A stretch of DNA of 64,000 nucleotides from Spirosoma terrae. Its GTDB lineage: Bacteria; Bacteroidota; Bacteroidia; Cytophagales; Spirosomataceae. Shown here piece by piece: positions 1-8,557 of the stretch. The DNA is taken from assembly GCF_010435915.1 (NCBI RefSeq), contig NZ_JAAFZH010000002.1, positions 62,001-126,000 on the forward strand, read 5' to 3'. Both the position numbers and the translations under genes were made by a program. Position 1 is the first letter of the stretch. Each line of letters begins with the position of its first letter. A model generated the notes under the pieces. The model did not search any database. It worked only from the letters and a program-made list of their open reading frames with translations, and was not told the origin of the DNA.

Positions 1-464
1 ATATGCCGGAGATGGATGGTTTTGAGACGGCCATTCAGCTACAGCAATTGTATCCGAGTGTACGCGTGCTGGCACTGTCTATGAATGATCAGGACGAGTA
101 CGTCATCCGAATGTTACGTCATGGAGCGAGAGGGTATCTGCTCAAAGGGTGCAAACCAGCCGAACTTCGGCAGGCATTAGACGACATAATGTCTAAAGGA
201 TTTTATTACTCTGATTTCATTGCATCCCATCTGATCCGAAACCTGAACAGCCCCGAAACAGGAGCCTTTAATCTGAACGATAGGGAGTACGAGTTTCTTA
301 AACTGGCCTGTAGTGAGATGACGTACAATGAAATTGCTGCCCAGATGAAAGTCAGCTCACGTACAGTCGATGGATATCGGGAGGTAGTTTTTCAAAAACT
401 AGGGGTTAAAACCAGAGTCGGTATGGTAATGGTAGCCATACGTAACAAACTTGTCGAGCTATAG
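1..464 (+). CDS. Response regulator, NarL/FixJ (LuxR) type, 5' end cut by window
   Basis: This is the C-terminal part of a DNA-binding response regulator of a two-component system. The visible frame opens with MPEMDGFETA, which normally follows directly after the phospho-accepting aspartate of a receiver domain, so the true start and that aspartate lie upstream of the window. The receiver continues through LALSMND and GARGYLLKG, the usual alpha4-beta5 region with its conserved lysine. A LuxR-type helix-turn-helix follows from about base 280 to 440 (LNDREYEFLKLACSEMTYNEIA, then SSRTVDGYRE). A 12-bp hairpin follows the stop. Its kinase partner is not in the window. The family assignment is secure; the target genes cannot be inferred. 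Confidence 0.9.
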   Translation, partial: MPEMDGFETAIQLQQLYPSVRVLALSMNDQDEYVIRMLRHGARGYLLKGCKPAELRQALDDIMSKGFYYSDFIASHLIRNLNSPETGAFNLNDREYEFLKLACSEMTYNEIAAQMKVSSRTVDGYREVVFQKLGVKTRVGMVMVAIRNKLVEL

Positions 465-497
465 AGGGGTTACGTTGACAATCGCAAACAAGATCGT

Positions 498-536
498 ATT
501 AGCGGTTTGCCTCGACCAATCGGACAAACCGCTAAT
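498..536. terminator. Bidirectional hairpin between convergent genes
   Basis: A perfect 12-bp stem (498-509 pairs with 525-536) with a 15-nt loop sits between the convergent response regulator and the HicA-like gene. Position and strength fit a shared terminator. The T tracts are weak on both sides. Confidence 0.6.
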
Positions 537-550
537 AACCATTATATAAC

Positions 551-1171
551 TTAACGGATCGATACCTGCATTAACTGACGGCCAAGCGCACGAATCGACG
601 CTTCGAGTCGTTCGGCTTGCTCAACAGAGGGGAATGTAGAGCCAGCCATAAACCGGCTGATTGATTCAATATCTATGCCTGCATTGCCTGCAATATGATT
701 GGCTTTTACCTGTCTGAATAAATCCCATACGGCAGTTGTATCATAAACAGGCTCGAAAATAATGGATTCAAACAAAGAGCGGTAACATGTATTTTCGTCA
801 GATGCGCAATTGATAAGTAGCGTTCGTAACGTATCAATAACTTCGTCGATGCTGCTGCCACGCGTGGCAGCCAATAAGCCAGCTACTTCAATACGTCCCC
901 AGATAAATTTGCCATGCTTTTCCAGAACGACACTCAGTTCGTTAAGCTGGCGGATAGAACTTGTCCAGTGATGGTTTATTCCTGTTTTACCAGCTGATCG
1001 GAGTATGGCATTGAGCGTACCAATGGGGACTTGCTCAGTGCTACTAGCCGGAATAATGAAACAGGCTACCTGGCTTTTTACCGCATGCCCTAATGAGTAA
1101 TGCGACTCGTGCTGCTGAATAATTTGCCATCCTTTTTCCCGTAGTAACTTATTTAACACCGAAATTTTCAT
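551..1171 (-). CDS. HicA-like N-terminal domain fused to an unknown C-terminal region
   Basis: The protein has 206 residues. Residues 1-65 resemble the HicA mRNA-interferase fold: LLREKGWQII, then HESHY where HicA usually has GSHH, a strand ending in IP, and the GTLNAILRSAG helix typical of HicA C-termini. The histidine of HESHY could match the catalytic histidine, but the preceding glycine is replaced by glutamate. HicA toxins are normally about 60-80 residues, so the remaining 140 residues are extra. The last 40 residues (ISRFMAGSTFPSVEQAERL) look like the second half of an XRE-type DNA-binding domain. No HicB antitoxin lies next to it. It may be a domesticated regulator rather than a toxin. 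The HicA likeness is moderately sure; function is unknown. Confidence 0.6.
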   Translation of the reverse strand: MKISVLNKLLREKGWQIIQQHESHYSLGHAVKSQVACFIIPASSTEQVPIGTLNAILRSAGKTGINHHWTSSIRQLNELSVVLEKHGKFIWGRIEVAGLLAATRGSSIDEVIDTLRTLLINCASDENTCYRSLFESIIFEPVYDTTAVWDLFRQVKANHIAGNAGIDIESISRFMAGSTFPSVEQAERLEASIRALGRQLMQVSIR

Positions 1172-1746
1172 AGGGATCGAGTAAGTTTTGTATCTGACTA
1201 GATAGACACGTAAATATAAGAATCTAATTGGTATTGAAAAGTCTTTTTAGTTGATTTTTTGTTTATTAAAAACAATAAAAGACTACATAAATTGTGTGTA
1301 AATTTTTAGTATATATTTTATTTATATTTATTGTTGAAATAAGATAACTTCTAATTGAAGCCGTAAAATATATTAGTTCGCTAATGCAGTATTTTTAGTT
1401 AAGTCTGACACAAAACGGTAAAAAACGGGTCTTAACGTCTGCCAATACAAATAAGTCATAGCCTGGAATGCGACAAATAGTATAGTAGTTCACTCTGGTA
1501 ATGAGTGGATTATATCTTAATTTATAAAGTCGTGTGGAGAAGTTGATCGGTAGAGATAATGGCAAATCTAAAACACTTTCTGATACCGGAAATACTAGTA
1601 ACAAAAATGAATTCCTCTAATTTATAGAAACCGTCGGGGATATTGTTGTTGTAATTTTTTGGTTACCAGCTGGTTAGTGGCTTGTTCGAAAGGGTTTAGA
1701 AATTTGGCAGAATCTCCTGAAAATTATCGTAGGGGACCACTTCGAA
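1172..1746. other. AT-rich intergenic region, no gene supported
   Basis: This 575-base gap separates the minus-strand HicA-like gene from the stop of the minus-strand epimerase. Bases from about 1190 to 1400 are conspicuously AT-rich compared with the rest of the window. A 69-codon minus-strand reading frame at 1395-1604 has no recognisable domain, and I do not call it a gene. No tRNA-like structure was seen. Confidence 0.5.
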
Positions 1747-2703
1747 TTATAAACAGACGACCGATTGATAGTACCAGCGAACAAAACGATTGATGCCTTC
1801 TTCAATCTGAACAGAAGGGAAGTAGCCGATTTTCGTTTTTGCATACGTAAGGTCGGCGCTGGTCAGGTATACATCGCCGGGTTGGTTAGGTTGCCAGTCG
1901 ATAACCGCTTTACGACCAACTGCTTTCTCGAGTAAAACGACCAGTTCGCGTAAGCTAATAGGAGCCGAACCACCAATGTTGAGTAGCTCAAAGCCATTAA
2001 GGTGCTCAATGGCACGCGTTATACCCAGCACGGTATCATATATATAGGTATAATTGCGGGACGTAGTGCCATCGCCATACAACGTAATAGGCTGATCGCC
2101 ATAAAGCTTTGCCGTAAATCGGCTAATAGCCATTTCTGGACGTTGGCGAGGTCCATACACAGTGAAAAAACGCAGACACGCTACGTTAAATCCATACAGG
2201 TGATGATACGTATGGGCTAATAGCTCTGCCGATCGTTTCGACATGGCGTAGGGCGATAGAGGGCGGTTTGCATCGTCATTTTCCTGAAAGGGAACAACGC
2301 TGGAGTTACCATAAACCGAGGACGATGAGGCCATCACTAGCCGCTTAAGACCTACTTTTTTCATGGCTTCGAGTAAGGATAAAGTCCCATTTACATTTAC
2401 ATCAATGCATACGGCTGGTTCATGGACCGAATCCCTAACCCCAGTTCTGGCCGCCAGGTGAACCACTGTATCGCAGGCATATCTTTTTAGTATACCCGCC
2501 AGCAACGTTTGGTCGCGTATATCACCTTCAATGAGGGTGAAGTTTGTATGCTGCTTAAATAAGCGTACATTGACTTGCTTTCGGCCCGGATCATACTGAT
2601 TGTCGAAGTTATCTAAGCCAATAATGGTGTGGCCTGCTGACAGCAGATATTCGGTAAGATGAGAACCAATAAAACCAGCTGCGCCTGTTAGTAAGATTGT
2701 CAT
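1747..2703 (-). CDS. NAD-dependent sugar-nucleotide epimerase/dehydratase (UDP-glucuronate 4-epimerase-like)
   Basis: This is an extended short-chain dehydrogenase of 318 residues, a full-length member of the family. The N-terminal NAD-binding motif TGAAGFIGSH is at residues 6-15. The catalytic region shows SSSSVYG followed by YAMSK, the Tyr-x-x-x-Lys pair. RFFTVYGPRQRP and the YGDG..RNYTYI segment are typical of UDP-glucuronate/UDP-glucose 4-epimerases. Such enzymes supply activated sugars for exopolysaccharide or lipopolysaccharide. It is divergent from a CpsB-type phosphatase gene, which fits a role in capsule or polysaccharide metabolism. The exact substrate cannot be fixed from sequence; UDP-glucuronate is the best guess. 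Confidence 0.85.
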   Translation of the reverse strand: MTILLTGAAGFIGSHLTEYLLSAGHTIIGLDNFDNQYDPGRKQVNVRLFKQHTNFTLIEGDIRDQTLLAGILKRYACDTVVHLAARTGVRDSVHEPAVCIDVNVNGTLSLLEAMKKVGLKRLVMASSSSVYGNSSVVPFQENDDANRPLSPYAMSKRSAELLAHTYHHLYGFNVACLRFFTVYGPRQRPEMAISRFTAKLYGDQPITLYGDGTTSRNYTYIYDTVLGITRAIEHLNGFELLNIGGSAPISLRELVVLLEKAVGRKAVIDWQPNQPGDVYLTSADLTYAKTKIGYFPSVQIEEGINRFVRWYYQSVVCL

Positions 2704-2783
2704 AGTTGGGAGTGATTATCAAATTGAACCGCTGGAATATTCTTATTGAAAAAACGTTTTAGGTATTGAAGCGTATTGTCTTC

Positions 2784-2791
2784 TACCTTTG
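2784..2791 (+). promoter_or_regulatory. Putative Bacteroidota -7 box for the PHP phosphatase gene
   Basis: TACCTTTG matches the Bacteroidota -7 consensus TAnnTTTG exactly. The -33 element is not clear: ATTG lies at 2765-2768 and TTTT at 2757-2760, neither at ideal spacing. Transcription would start near 2798, about 90 bases before the start codon. Confidence 0.35.
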
Positions 2792-2889
2792 TGATCTAGA
2801 TTTTACGGTAGCTTTCTATGAAAAACCATAGTAGTTTTAAGCATTCAGCAAAATCAACGAGCATGGATATAGTTATACATTAATCGATT

Positions 2890-3684
2890 ATGGGTTTCTG
2901 GCAAACGATCCGGCAAACGATGAATTTTCGTTCGACTCCTGCCGCTGAAGACATGGTTGACCCCTGTTTCTGGCGAGTCGATATGCATTCTCATTTAGTG
3001 CCGGGCATAGATGATGGTGTTAAAGATTCAGAACAGGCTGTTACGTGTTTGAAACAACTGGCAGACTGGGGAATCCAAAAAGTTATTACTACTCCGCACG
3101 TTAGTCGCGACTGGTATCCCAATGAGTCAGCTACCCTTCGCGCTAGTCAGGCTACTTTGCAGGCATTGGCTAACGACAACAATCTGGATGTACAGATCGA
3201 GATCGCAGCCGAATATTTACTGGACGAGTTTTTTCCCGCCCTTTTATCTGCTGATGACCTGCTGACTTTTGGTTCGGCCCGTTATCTGCTTTTTGAGGTT
3301 GGTTGGGCCGCTGCTCCTCGCCAGTTAGATGACTTGCTTTTCCGTATTCAGACTCGTGGCTATACGCCTGTTCTGGCTCATCCAGAGCGCTACTCATTTT
3401 ACTATGAGGATCAGGACACATTGGCGCAGCTTCACGAAAAAGGGTGCCTGTTTCAGCTAAACTGGGCATCGCTTACCGGAAAATATGGCGAGCGTGCTCA
3501 AAATCAGGGACGATTTTTGCTCAAAAAGGGCTGGGTCGATTTTATCGGAAGTGACATGCACAGGCCCAACGATATTTCGGCATTGGGAGCCTTATTTACC
3601 TCCTCCGATTACGAGTTACTTCGTAAACAACCACTCCTGAACGAGACACTTCTCCAACCAAGTGCTCCTCAATCTGCTCCGTGA
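2890..3684 (+). CDS. CpsB/YwqE-family PHP-type protein tyrosine phosphatase
   Basis: The protein has 264 residues and the PHP metal-dependent phosphatase fold of CpsB/CapC/YwqE enzymes, which dephosphorylate tyrosine kinases controlling capsule or exopolysaccharide synthesis. Metal-binding motifs are visible in order: MHSHLVPGIDDG (residues about 32-43), TTPHVS, a glutamate-containing AAEY segment, LAHPERY and GSDMHRP. No signal peptide is evident, so it should act in the cytoplasm. It is transcribed away from a sugar-nucleotide epimerase, which supports a polysaccharide context. No tyrosine kinase (Wzc-like) gene is in the window. The family call is secure; the physiological substrate is inferred. 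Confidence 0.88.
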   Translation: MGFWQTIRQTMNFRSTPAAEDMVDPCFWRVDMHSHLVPGIDDGVKDSEQAVTCLKQLADWGIQKVITTPHVSRDWYPNESATLRASQATLQALANDNNLDVQIEIAAEYLLDEFFPALLSADDLLTFGSARYLLFEVGWAAAPRQLDDLLFRIQTRGYTPVLAHPERYSFYYEDQDTLAQLHEKGCLFQLNWASLTGKYGERAQNQGRFLLKKGWVDFIGSDMHRPNDISALGALFTSSDYELLRKQPLLNETLLQPSAPQSAP

Positions 3685-3984
3685 GGAGTGTCAACTCGTT
3701 AATAAACAGTTCATTGGTCTTATCATATACGTTGATAGTTTATCAATTTGCCTTATTGCAATACTAGGCAAATATATACGAATATGGAATAATGACAACT
3801 TTTGATTTGTTTAAGTGATTGAAAATGGTGTAATGTAAATAAGCGCAAAGGCCATATAGGCTAGCCTCGCTCCTGTAGGCCTATGGCAGTAGAGCCCCAA
3901 GAGCGGAGATAATAGCGCCCTACGACACTGTTGTTCAGCAACTAGCTTTCTGATACGTATCAAATTGATTAACTCTACTCGTTA
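3685..3984. other. Intergenic region, no gene supported
   Basis: This 300-base gap precedes the subtilase gene. It contains an imperfect inverted repeat around 3848-3888 (GCCATA...TATGGC) that may end the upstream transcript. I saw no promoter match or RNA gene that I would defend. Confidence 0.4.
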
Positions 3985-6900
3985 ATGTTCTGGTTTTGTA
4001 TGGGGCGGGCGTCACAAAAACGTAGTATGATCGCTCGCGTAGTAATGTTGTTGTTAAGTACTACGCTCTTTGTTGAAGCACAATCGATCAGTGATGTAAA
4101 GGCATCTTCGAAGGCGGCAAAGGTTACCCCCGATTTATTAAATAATTTGTTGAACAATGGGGCGCCTGCGCCACCCGGACTGGGTAGAGGAGAAGACCTT
4201 CGTAATGAGTATACAATTAAGGAAAATCGGATAGCCATCGAGGCTATAGCTAACGATCAGAATGGTCAGGCTTTACTTGCCCAGCTCCAGGCATTGGGCC
4301 TGACAGAAGGAAACGCGTATCGAAGCACAGTTTTCGGTTTTTTGCCTATCGAAAAACTGGCTGACTTAAAGAATGTACCTGCTCTAAACTACGCCCGCCC
4401 TTACTATAAACCACTCACCAATACGGGCCTCGTTACATCCCAGGGCGACAAGGCATTAAAAGCTGATCTGGCCAGACAAACCTATAACGTAACGGGAGTC
4501 GGTTCTAAAATAGGAATACTTTCTGACAGTTATAATGCGCTTGGCGGAGCTTCGGCGGGCGTGGCGTCGGGCGATCTCCCTGCCAATGTTAGCATACTGG
4601 ATGACTTCCCGACGGGGAGCGACGAAGGACGCGCCATGGCCGAAATTGTGCATGACGTAGCACCAGGAGCTGCCATTGCATTCAATACGGCCTATCGTGG
4701 TCAGGCTGGCTTTGCCAAAGGTATTATCGATCTGGCAAATGCTGGCTGTAATCTTATCGTTGATGATATTATTTACCTGACTGAACCGTTCTTTCAGGAT
4801 GGAATCATTAGTCAGGCTATCGATCAGGTTGTCCTCAATAACAACGTAGCGTATTTCTCGGCAGCTGGTAATCTGGCCCGGTCATCCTATCAGACTACGT
4901 TTAAAAATTCGGGCATTAACTTATATGGTTACGGAATCGCGCATGATTTCGGTGGGGGGGATGTGTTTCAGAAAATCACGGTACCATCGGGCGGTACGCT
5001 CCGGCTTGTGCTTCAGTGGGATGATCCGTTTCGATCTGTGAGCGGAGGAGTCGGTGCCAGAACGGATCTGGATATTTTCTTCTTCAAAAATGGAATTCTG
5101 GTCGGCGGTAGCGCTATTGATAATATTGCGTATGGCGATCCGATTGAAGTGACTGGTACGTATGCCAATAACACATCGGCACCGGCGGATATTGACGTAG
5201 TGATCGTGAAAAATGCCGGACCCGATCCCGGCTATATCAAGTGGATCAATTTTGGTAGCTACACGATTACTACCGAATACGACACCCGTAGTGGATCATC
5301 GTTTGGCCATAGTGGCTCGGATCGGGCTATTGCCGTTGGAGCAGCTCCGTATTTTAGCACGCCCGCCTATAAACCGAGTCTATCAACCGCGATCATTGAG
5401 CCATTTTCGTCGGCGGGTGGAACGCCGATTTTCTTTGATGGGGCGGGACAGCGAATCAGTCAGGGCGGTGTTGTACGCCAGAAGCCAGACATAACTGCGG
5501 TCGATGGTGGGAACACGACGTTTTTTACAACCAACTATGAGCCCGACGGATTTCCTAATTTTTTCGGTACGTCGGCGGCTGCTCCCCATGCTGCAGCTGT
5601 AGCGGCCTTAATGCAGGAAAAAGCGAATAAAACCTTGTCGCCAATGGCTATTGCGTCGATTCTGAAGCAGACGGCCATCGATATGGACGATCCGGTAACC
5701 CCGTATTTTGACACGGGATTCGATTTTGGTACGGGCTATGGATTCATACAGGCCGATAAGGCTGTTCAGGCTGCGGGGCCGGGCGACCAATTGGCCATTA
5801 CGAGTTTTACGTGCAACACCAGCAACTCTATCCTAACCAGTGTCGATTTTGTGGTCGGCTATTTGAATGGAACGTTCAGTCCGAGCGTTGCCCCGTTGTT
5901 TATCAATGGTGTAACAGGAGCGGGGCAGTTAGGCGTTAAGTACAATTATTCGTTCGATACGAATCAGAATACGCTCGCTATTCAGGATGCGGCCTCCCGG
6001 TCTACCTATTTTGTCTGGAAGTTTCGCGAAGCCTGTGCCACTACGTCGACACCTAATCGGCCGCCTGTTTTTACTGGTATTACGTCGCTGACGGGTGTGT
6101 TGGGAGTGGCCTTTCGGTATAACGTACCAGCCAATAGTTTTTCTGATCCCGAAGGATTACCCTTGACGTATGCCATTAATGGACTACCTGCTGGGCTTTC
6201 GTTTGATGCGGCCTCGAATGTAATTAGCGGCATCCCAACAGTAGCGGGCGTCAGTTCCGTAACCATTACGGCGACCGATGCTGGAGGGTTGACCGCTGTA
6301 GGTACTTTTTCAATTACCATCAATAAAACCATCGATCAGCCACAGCCTCTGGCATCGCTGACGATTACTAGTTTTAGGTGTCATACGGCAAGCGCTGGCA
6401 TGTCGAGTGTGGATTTTGTGGTTGGCTATACCGACGGCAGTTTTACACCGTCGGTTCCGGCGTTGTTTATTAATGGCGTAACGGGGTCGGGGCAACTGGG
6501 CGTTCCGTATACGTATTATCATGACGCAAACCAGTATATCTTACCGATTCAGGATGCGGCTACGCGGTCTACCTATTTTGTCTGGAATTTTCGGGAGGCT
6601 TGCGGGAGTAGCCCGGTAGCCAACCGCCCACCTGTCTATAATGGAGGGCTATCCGATCAGACAGGTACAGTAGGATTGTCGTTCACATACACTATCCCTG
6701 CCACTGCATTTACCGATCCCGATGGACAAACATCGCTGATTTATACCGCTTCCAATCTACCTGCGGGACTGACGCTCGGCGCTACGTCCCGCACAATCAG
6801 TGGTACACCCATTGCCGCAGGTAGCCGGACGGTAACAATTAGGGCTACCGATGCATCCGGAGCGTTTGCTACCGCCACGTTTACCATAACTGTTGGCACC

Positions 6901-7467
6901 ACACCGCCTGCTACGTTCGCCATCATTGGGGCAACTACGGTAGCTTGTGAGCGTATCACGTCAACAGAACGCCGGTTAACGTTTACACCACAATACAGTG
7001 GAACAAACGGTCAGACCATCACGTTTTCTGTCATTAATGAGAGTTTACCGACGAATTCGCCGGGACCGTATTCGCTACGTCTCTATACCGATAATCCGAC
7101 CGTTACGTTACGGGCGGAGCAGGCTGGAATGGCCGGGGCCGTAACGTATCAGTACAACTGGCTGGCTGCCTGTAACGCCAATGCCCGACGGAGCGCAGAA
7201 GACCATCAAACCGATTTGGACGTTACGGTTCTGTCGAATCCGGTTCTCGATTCGCGTGTAGAGGTAGAGGTACGGGGTGTTTCCGGCGAATCGTTAACCT
7301 TGCAGGTTGCTGATGAACAAGGTCGAATTGTAAGCCGACACGTGGTTAGTCAGGCCGCCGATGTGGAGCGGCAATCACTCGCGCTGAACTACGCCCGAGG
7401 CATTTTTCTGTTAACCGTCAGTACACCTACTCAGATCAAGACGCTACGTATCGTTACGGGGCAATAG
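3985..7467 (+). CDS. Secreted S8 (subtilisin-like) peptidase with tandem modules and T9SS sorting domain
   Basis: A large exported protein of about 1160 residues. A hydrophobic signal segment ends near VEAQ; the start could instead be ATG at 4000 or 4027, since all three keep the signal. The subtilase domain covers about residues 160-600. The aspartate motif is ILSDSYN (D181) and the serine motif GTSAAAPHAA (S530). Where subtilases carry HGTHVAG, this protein reads DEGRAMAEIVHD, so the usual histidine is replaced by glutamate (E214). Two copies of a roughly 189-residue unit follow (5797-6363 and 6364-about 6900), each pairing a VDFVVGY/STYFVW domain with a cadherin-like putative Ig domain. 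The C-terminus (VLSNPV..., then GIFLLTVST) matches T9SS type A sorting domains. It should be delivered to the surface or outside. Confidence 0.85.
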   Translation: MFWFCMGRASQKRSMIARVVMLLLSTTLFVEAQSISDVKASSKAAKVTPDLLNNLLNNGAPAPPGLGRGEDLRNEYTIKENRIAIEAIANDQNGQALLAQLQALGLTEGNAYRSTVFGFLPIEKLADLKNVPALNYARPYYKPLTNTGLVTSQGDKALKADLARQTYNVTGVGSKIGILSDSYNALGGASAGVASGDLPANVSILDDFPTGSDEGRAMAEIVHDVAPGAAIAFNTAYRGQAGFAKGIIDLANAGCNLIVDDIIYLTEPFFQDGIISQAIDQVVLNNNVAYFSAAGNLARSSYQTTFKNSGINLYGYGIAHDFGGGDVFQKITVPSGGTLRLVLQWDDPFRSVSGGVGARTDLDIFFFKNGILVGGSAIDNIAYGDPIEVTGTYANNTSAPADIDVVIVKNAGPDPGYIKWINFGSYTITTEYDTRSGSSFGHSGSDRAIAVGAAPYFSTPAYKPSLSTAIIEPFSSAGGTPIFFDGAGQRISQGGVVRQKPDITAVDGGNTTFFTTNYEPDGFPNFFGTSAAAPHAAAVAALMQEKANKTLSPMAIASILKQTAIDMDDPVTPYFDTGFDFGTGYGFIQADKAVQAAGPGDQLAITSFTCNTSNSILTSVDFVVGYLNGTFSPSVAPLFINGVTGAGQLGVKYNYSFDTNQNTLAIQDAASRSTYFVWKFREACATTSTPNRPPVFTGITSLTGVLGVAFRYNVPANSFSDPEGLPLTYAINGLPAGLSFDAASNVISGIPTVAGVSSVTITATDAGGLTAVGTFSITINKTIDQPQPLASLTITSFRCHTASAGMSSVDFVVGYTDGSFTPSVPALFINGVTGSGQLGVPYTYYHDANQYILPIQDAATRSTYFVWNFREACGSSPVANRPPVYNGGLSDQTGTVGLSFTYTIPATAFTDPDGQTSLIYTASNLPAGLTLGATSRTISGTPIAAGSRTVTIRATDASGAFATATFTITVGTTPPATFAIIGATTVACERITSTERRLTFTPQYSGTNGQTITFSVINESLPTNSPGPYSLRLYTDNPTVTLRAEQAGMAGAVTYQYNWLAACNANARRSAEDHQTDLDVTVLSNPVLDSRVEVEVRGVSGESLTLQVADEQGRIVSRHVVSQAADVERQSLALNYARGIFLLTVSTPTQIKTLRIVTGQ
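5797..6900 (+). repeat. Tandem duplication of a two-domain module inside the S8 gene
   Basis: Two in-frame copies lie 567 bases (189 codons) apart. Shared blocks include VDFVVGY, LFINGVTG, GQLGV, IQDAA and RSTYFVW followed by FREAC. Each copy is followed by an Ig-like segment beginning NRPPV. The protein copies are highly similar but not identical, which indicates an older duplication. Confidence 0.85.
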
Positions 7468-8350
7468 TGTTTTCGGAGATAACCACCGATTCGCAGATAT
7501 AGGTAGGAATAATACCGGTACTACGAATTCTGATTTCGGCATCCTGGGCCTGGGTATTGCCGCTCAGGACCAGCACCGTGTCCAGCCCAAATTTGTTACC
7601 GCCCAGAATGTCGGTACGTAACGTATCGCCTACCATCAGAATGTCGCGTTTACTGATATGACCATCCTGCGGTGTCTCCAGACCCCGTGGCACTACGTTG
7701 TCGAGCCGTTCGTAGGCAAACATGAACAGTTGAGCGTCGGGTTTGCCAAATCGAATAAATTGTTTGCCGACAATGGTTTCGATCATTTCAGCTACGGCCC
7801 CGATGGCAATGGCAATTCGGGTTTTGGAAACAGGATAGGTTTCGTCGGTATTGGCGACAATGACCGGGATGTTCCGTTTCCGAAGCAAATTCACCGTTTT
7901 GTTCAGATCCGTATTCCAGTCAAAGCCTTCGTCGTCGAGCAGCACCAGGGCGTTGATGTCGGCTACGTCGGCAAGGTCTAACTGGCTAATGGGTAGGGTT
8001 TTCAGGCCGGTCGTTTCGAGGTAGTGGGCTGAACTTTCCGTGCCGAGATAAGCAACCGTTCCGTGATTGACTTTCAGGTCGAGGTATTCGCGGGCGAGCA
8101 TACCCGAGGAAATAATACGGTCGGGTGTAATGTCGTAGAAACCTTGCCGATAATATGACTCGGCTAACTCCTGAGGGCTACGGGAGGCATCGTTGGTCAG
8201 TACGTAAAACTCCTTATTATTTTCTTTAAGCCAGCCAAATGTATTCTCGATTCCGGGAAGCAGACCTTCATAATTTTTTAGAACACCAAACGCATCGAAG
8301 AAAATGACTTTGTACTGAGAAGCTACGTCTTTGAAATCGGCAAGTTGCAT
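7454..8350 (-). CDS. HAD-superfamily hydrolase, class IIA (NagD-like)
   Basis: A cytoplasmic phosphatase-like protein of 298 residues. Motif I is FFDAFGVL (residues about 16-23), with the nucleophile aspartate but phenylalanine where many HAD enzymes have the second aspartate. This pattern also occurs in the TIGR01459-like branch. Motif II is LTNDAS, and motif IV is MVGDTLRTDILGG near residue 245. The cap between them fits class IIA (NagD, phosphoglycolate and sugar phosphatases). It ends tail-to-tail with the S8 gene, overlapping it by 14 bases, so the two messages overlap as antisense at their 3' ends. The substrate is unknown. Confidence 0.85.
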   Translation of the reverse strand: MQLADFKDVASQYKVIFFDAFGVLKNYEGLLPGIENTFGWLKENNKEFYVLTNDASRSPQELAESYYRQGFYDITPDRIISSGMLAREYLDLKVNHGTVAYLGTESSAHYLETTGLKTLPISQLDLADVADINALVLLDDEGFDWNTDLNKTVNLLRKRNIPVIVANTDETYPVSKTRIAIAIGAVAEMIETIVGKQFIRFGKPDAQLFMFAYERLDNVVPRGLETPQDGHISKRDILMVGDTLRTDILGGNKFGLDTVLVLSGNTQAQDAEIRIRSTGIIPTYICESVVISENTIAP

Positions 8351-8557
8351 AGAACGTACTGCGTAAAGTAGATGGTAAGAGCGAATAGCATAAAGCTGCT
8401 GAAATGCAGAAGAATATTTGTTTTTATCCTATTGCTGCGCGCAAAAATACGGTCTTAGCGAGAGTAAATAATTTTTTCCTGAAAAAAAGGTCAGTTTATC
8501 AGAAGCCATGATGCCACAAGCATCAGATAGTCAGCAAGTAAGCTCTGTGCTAATGGG

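Noticed and set aside
1395..1604. 69-codon minus-strand reading frame in the AT-rich gap
   Set aside because: No domain, no family likeness, and no start or promoter evidence; the frame length is plausible by chance.
3840..3945. Imperfect inverted repeats that might be a tRNA or small RNA
   Set aside because: No anticodon arm or conserved T-loop sequence; most pairing is weak.
5213..5494. Plus-strand frame inside the S8 gene
   Set aside because: It overlaps a well-supported gene in another phase and shows no domain.
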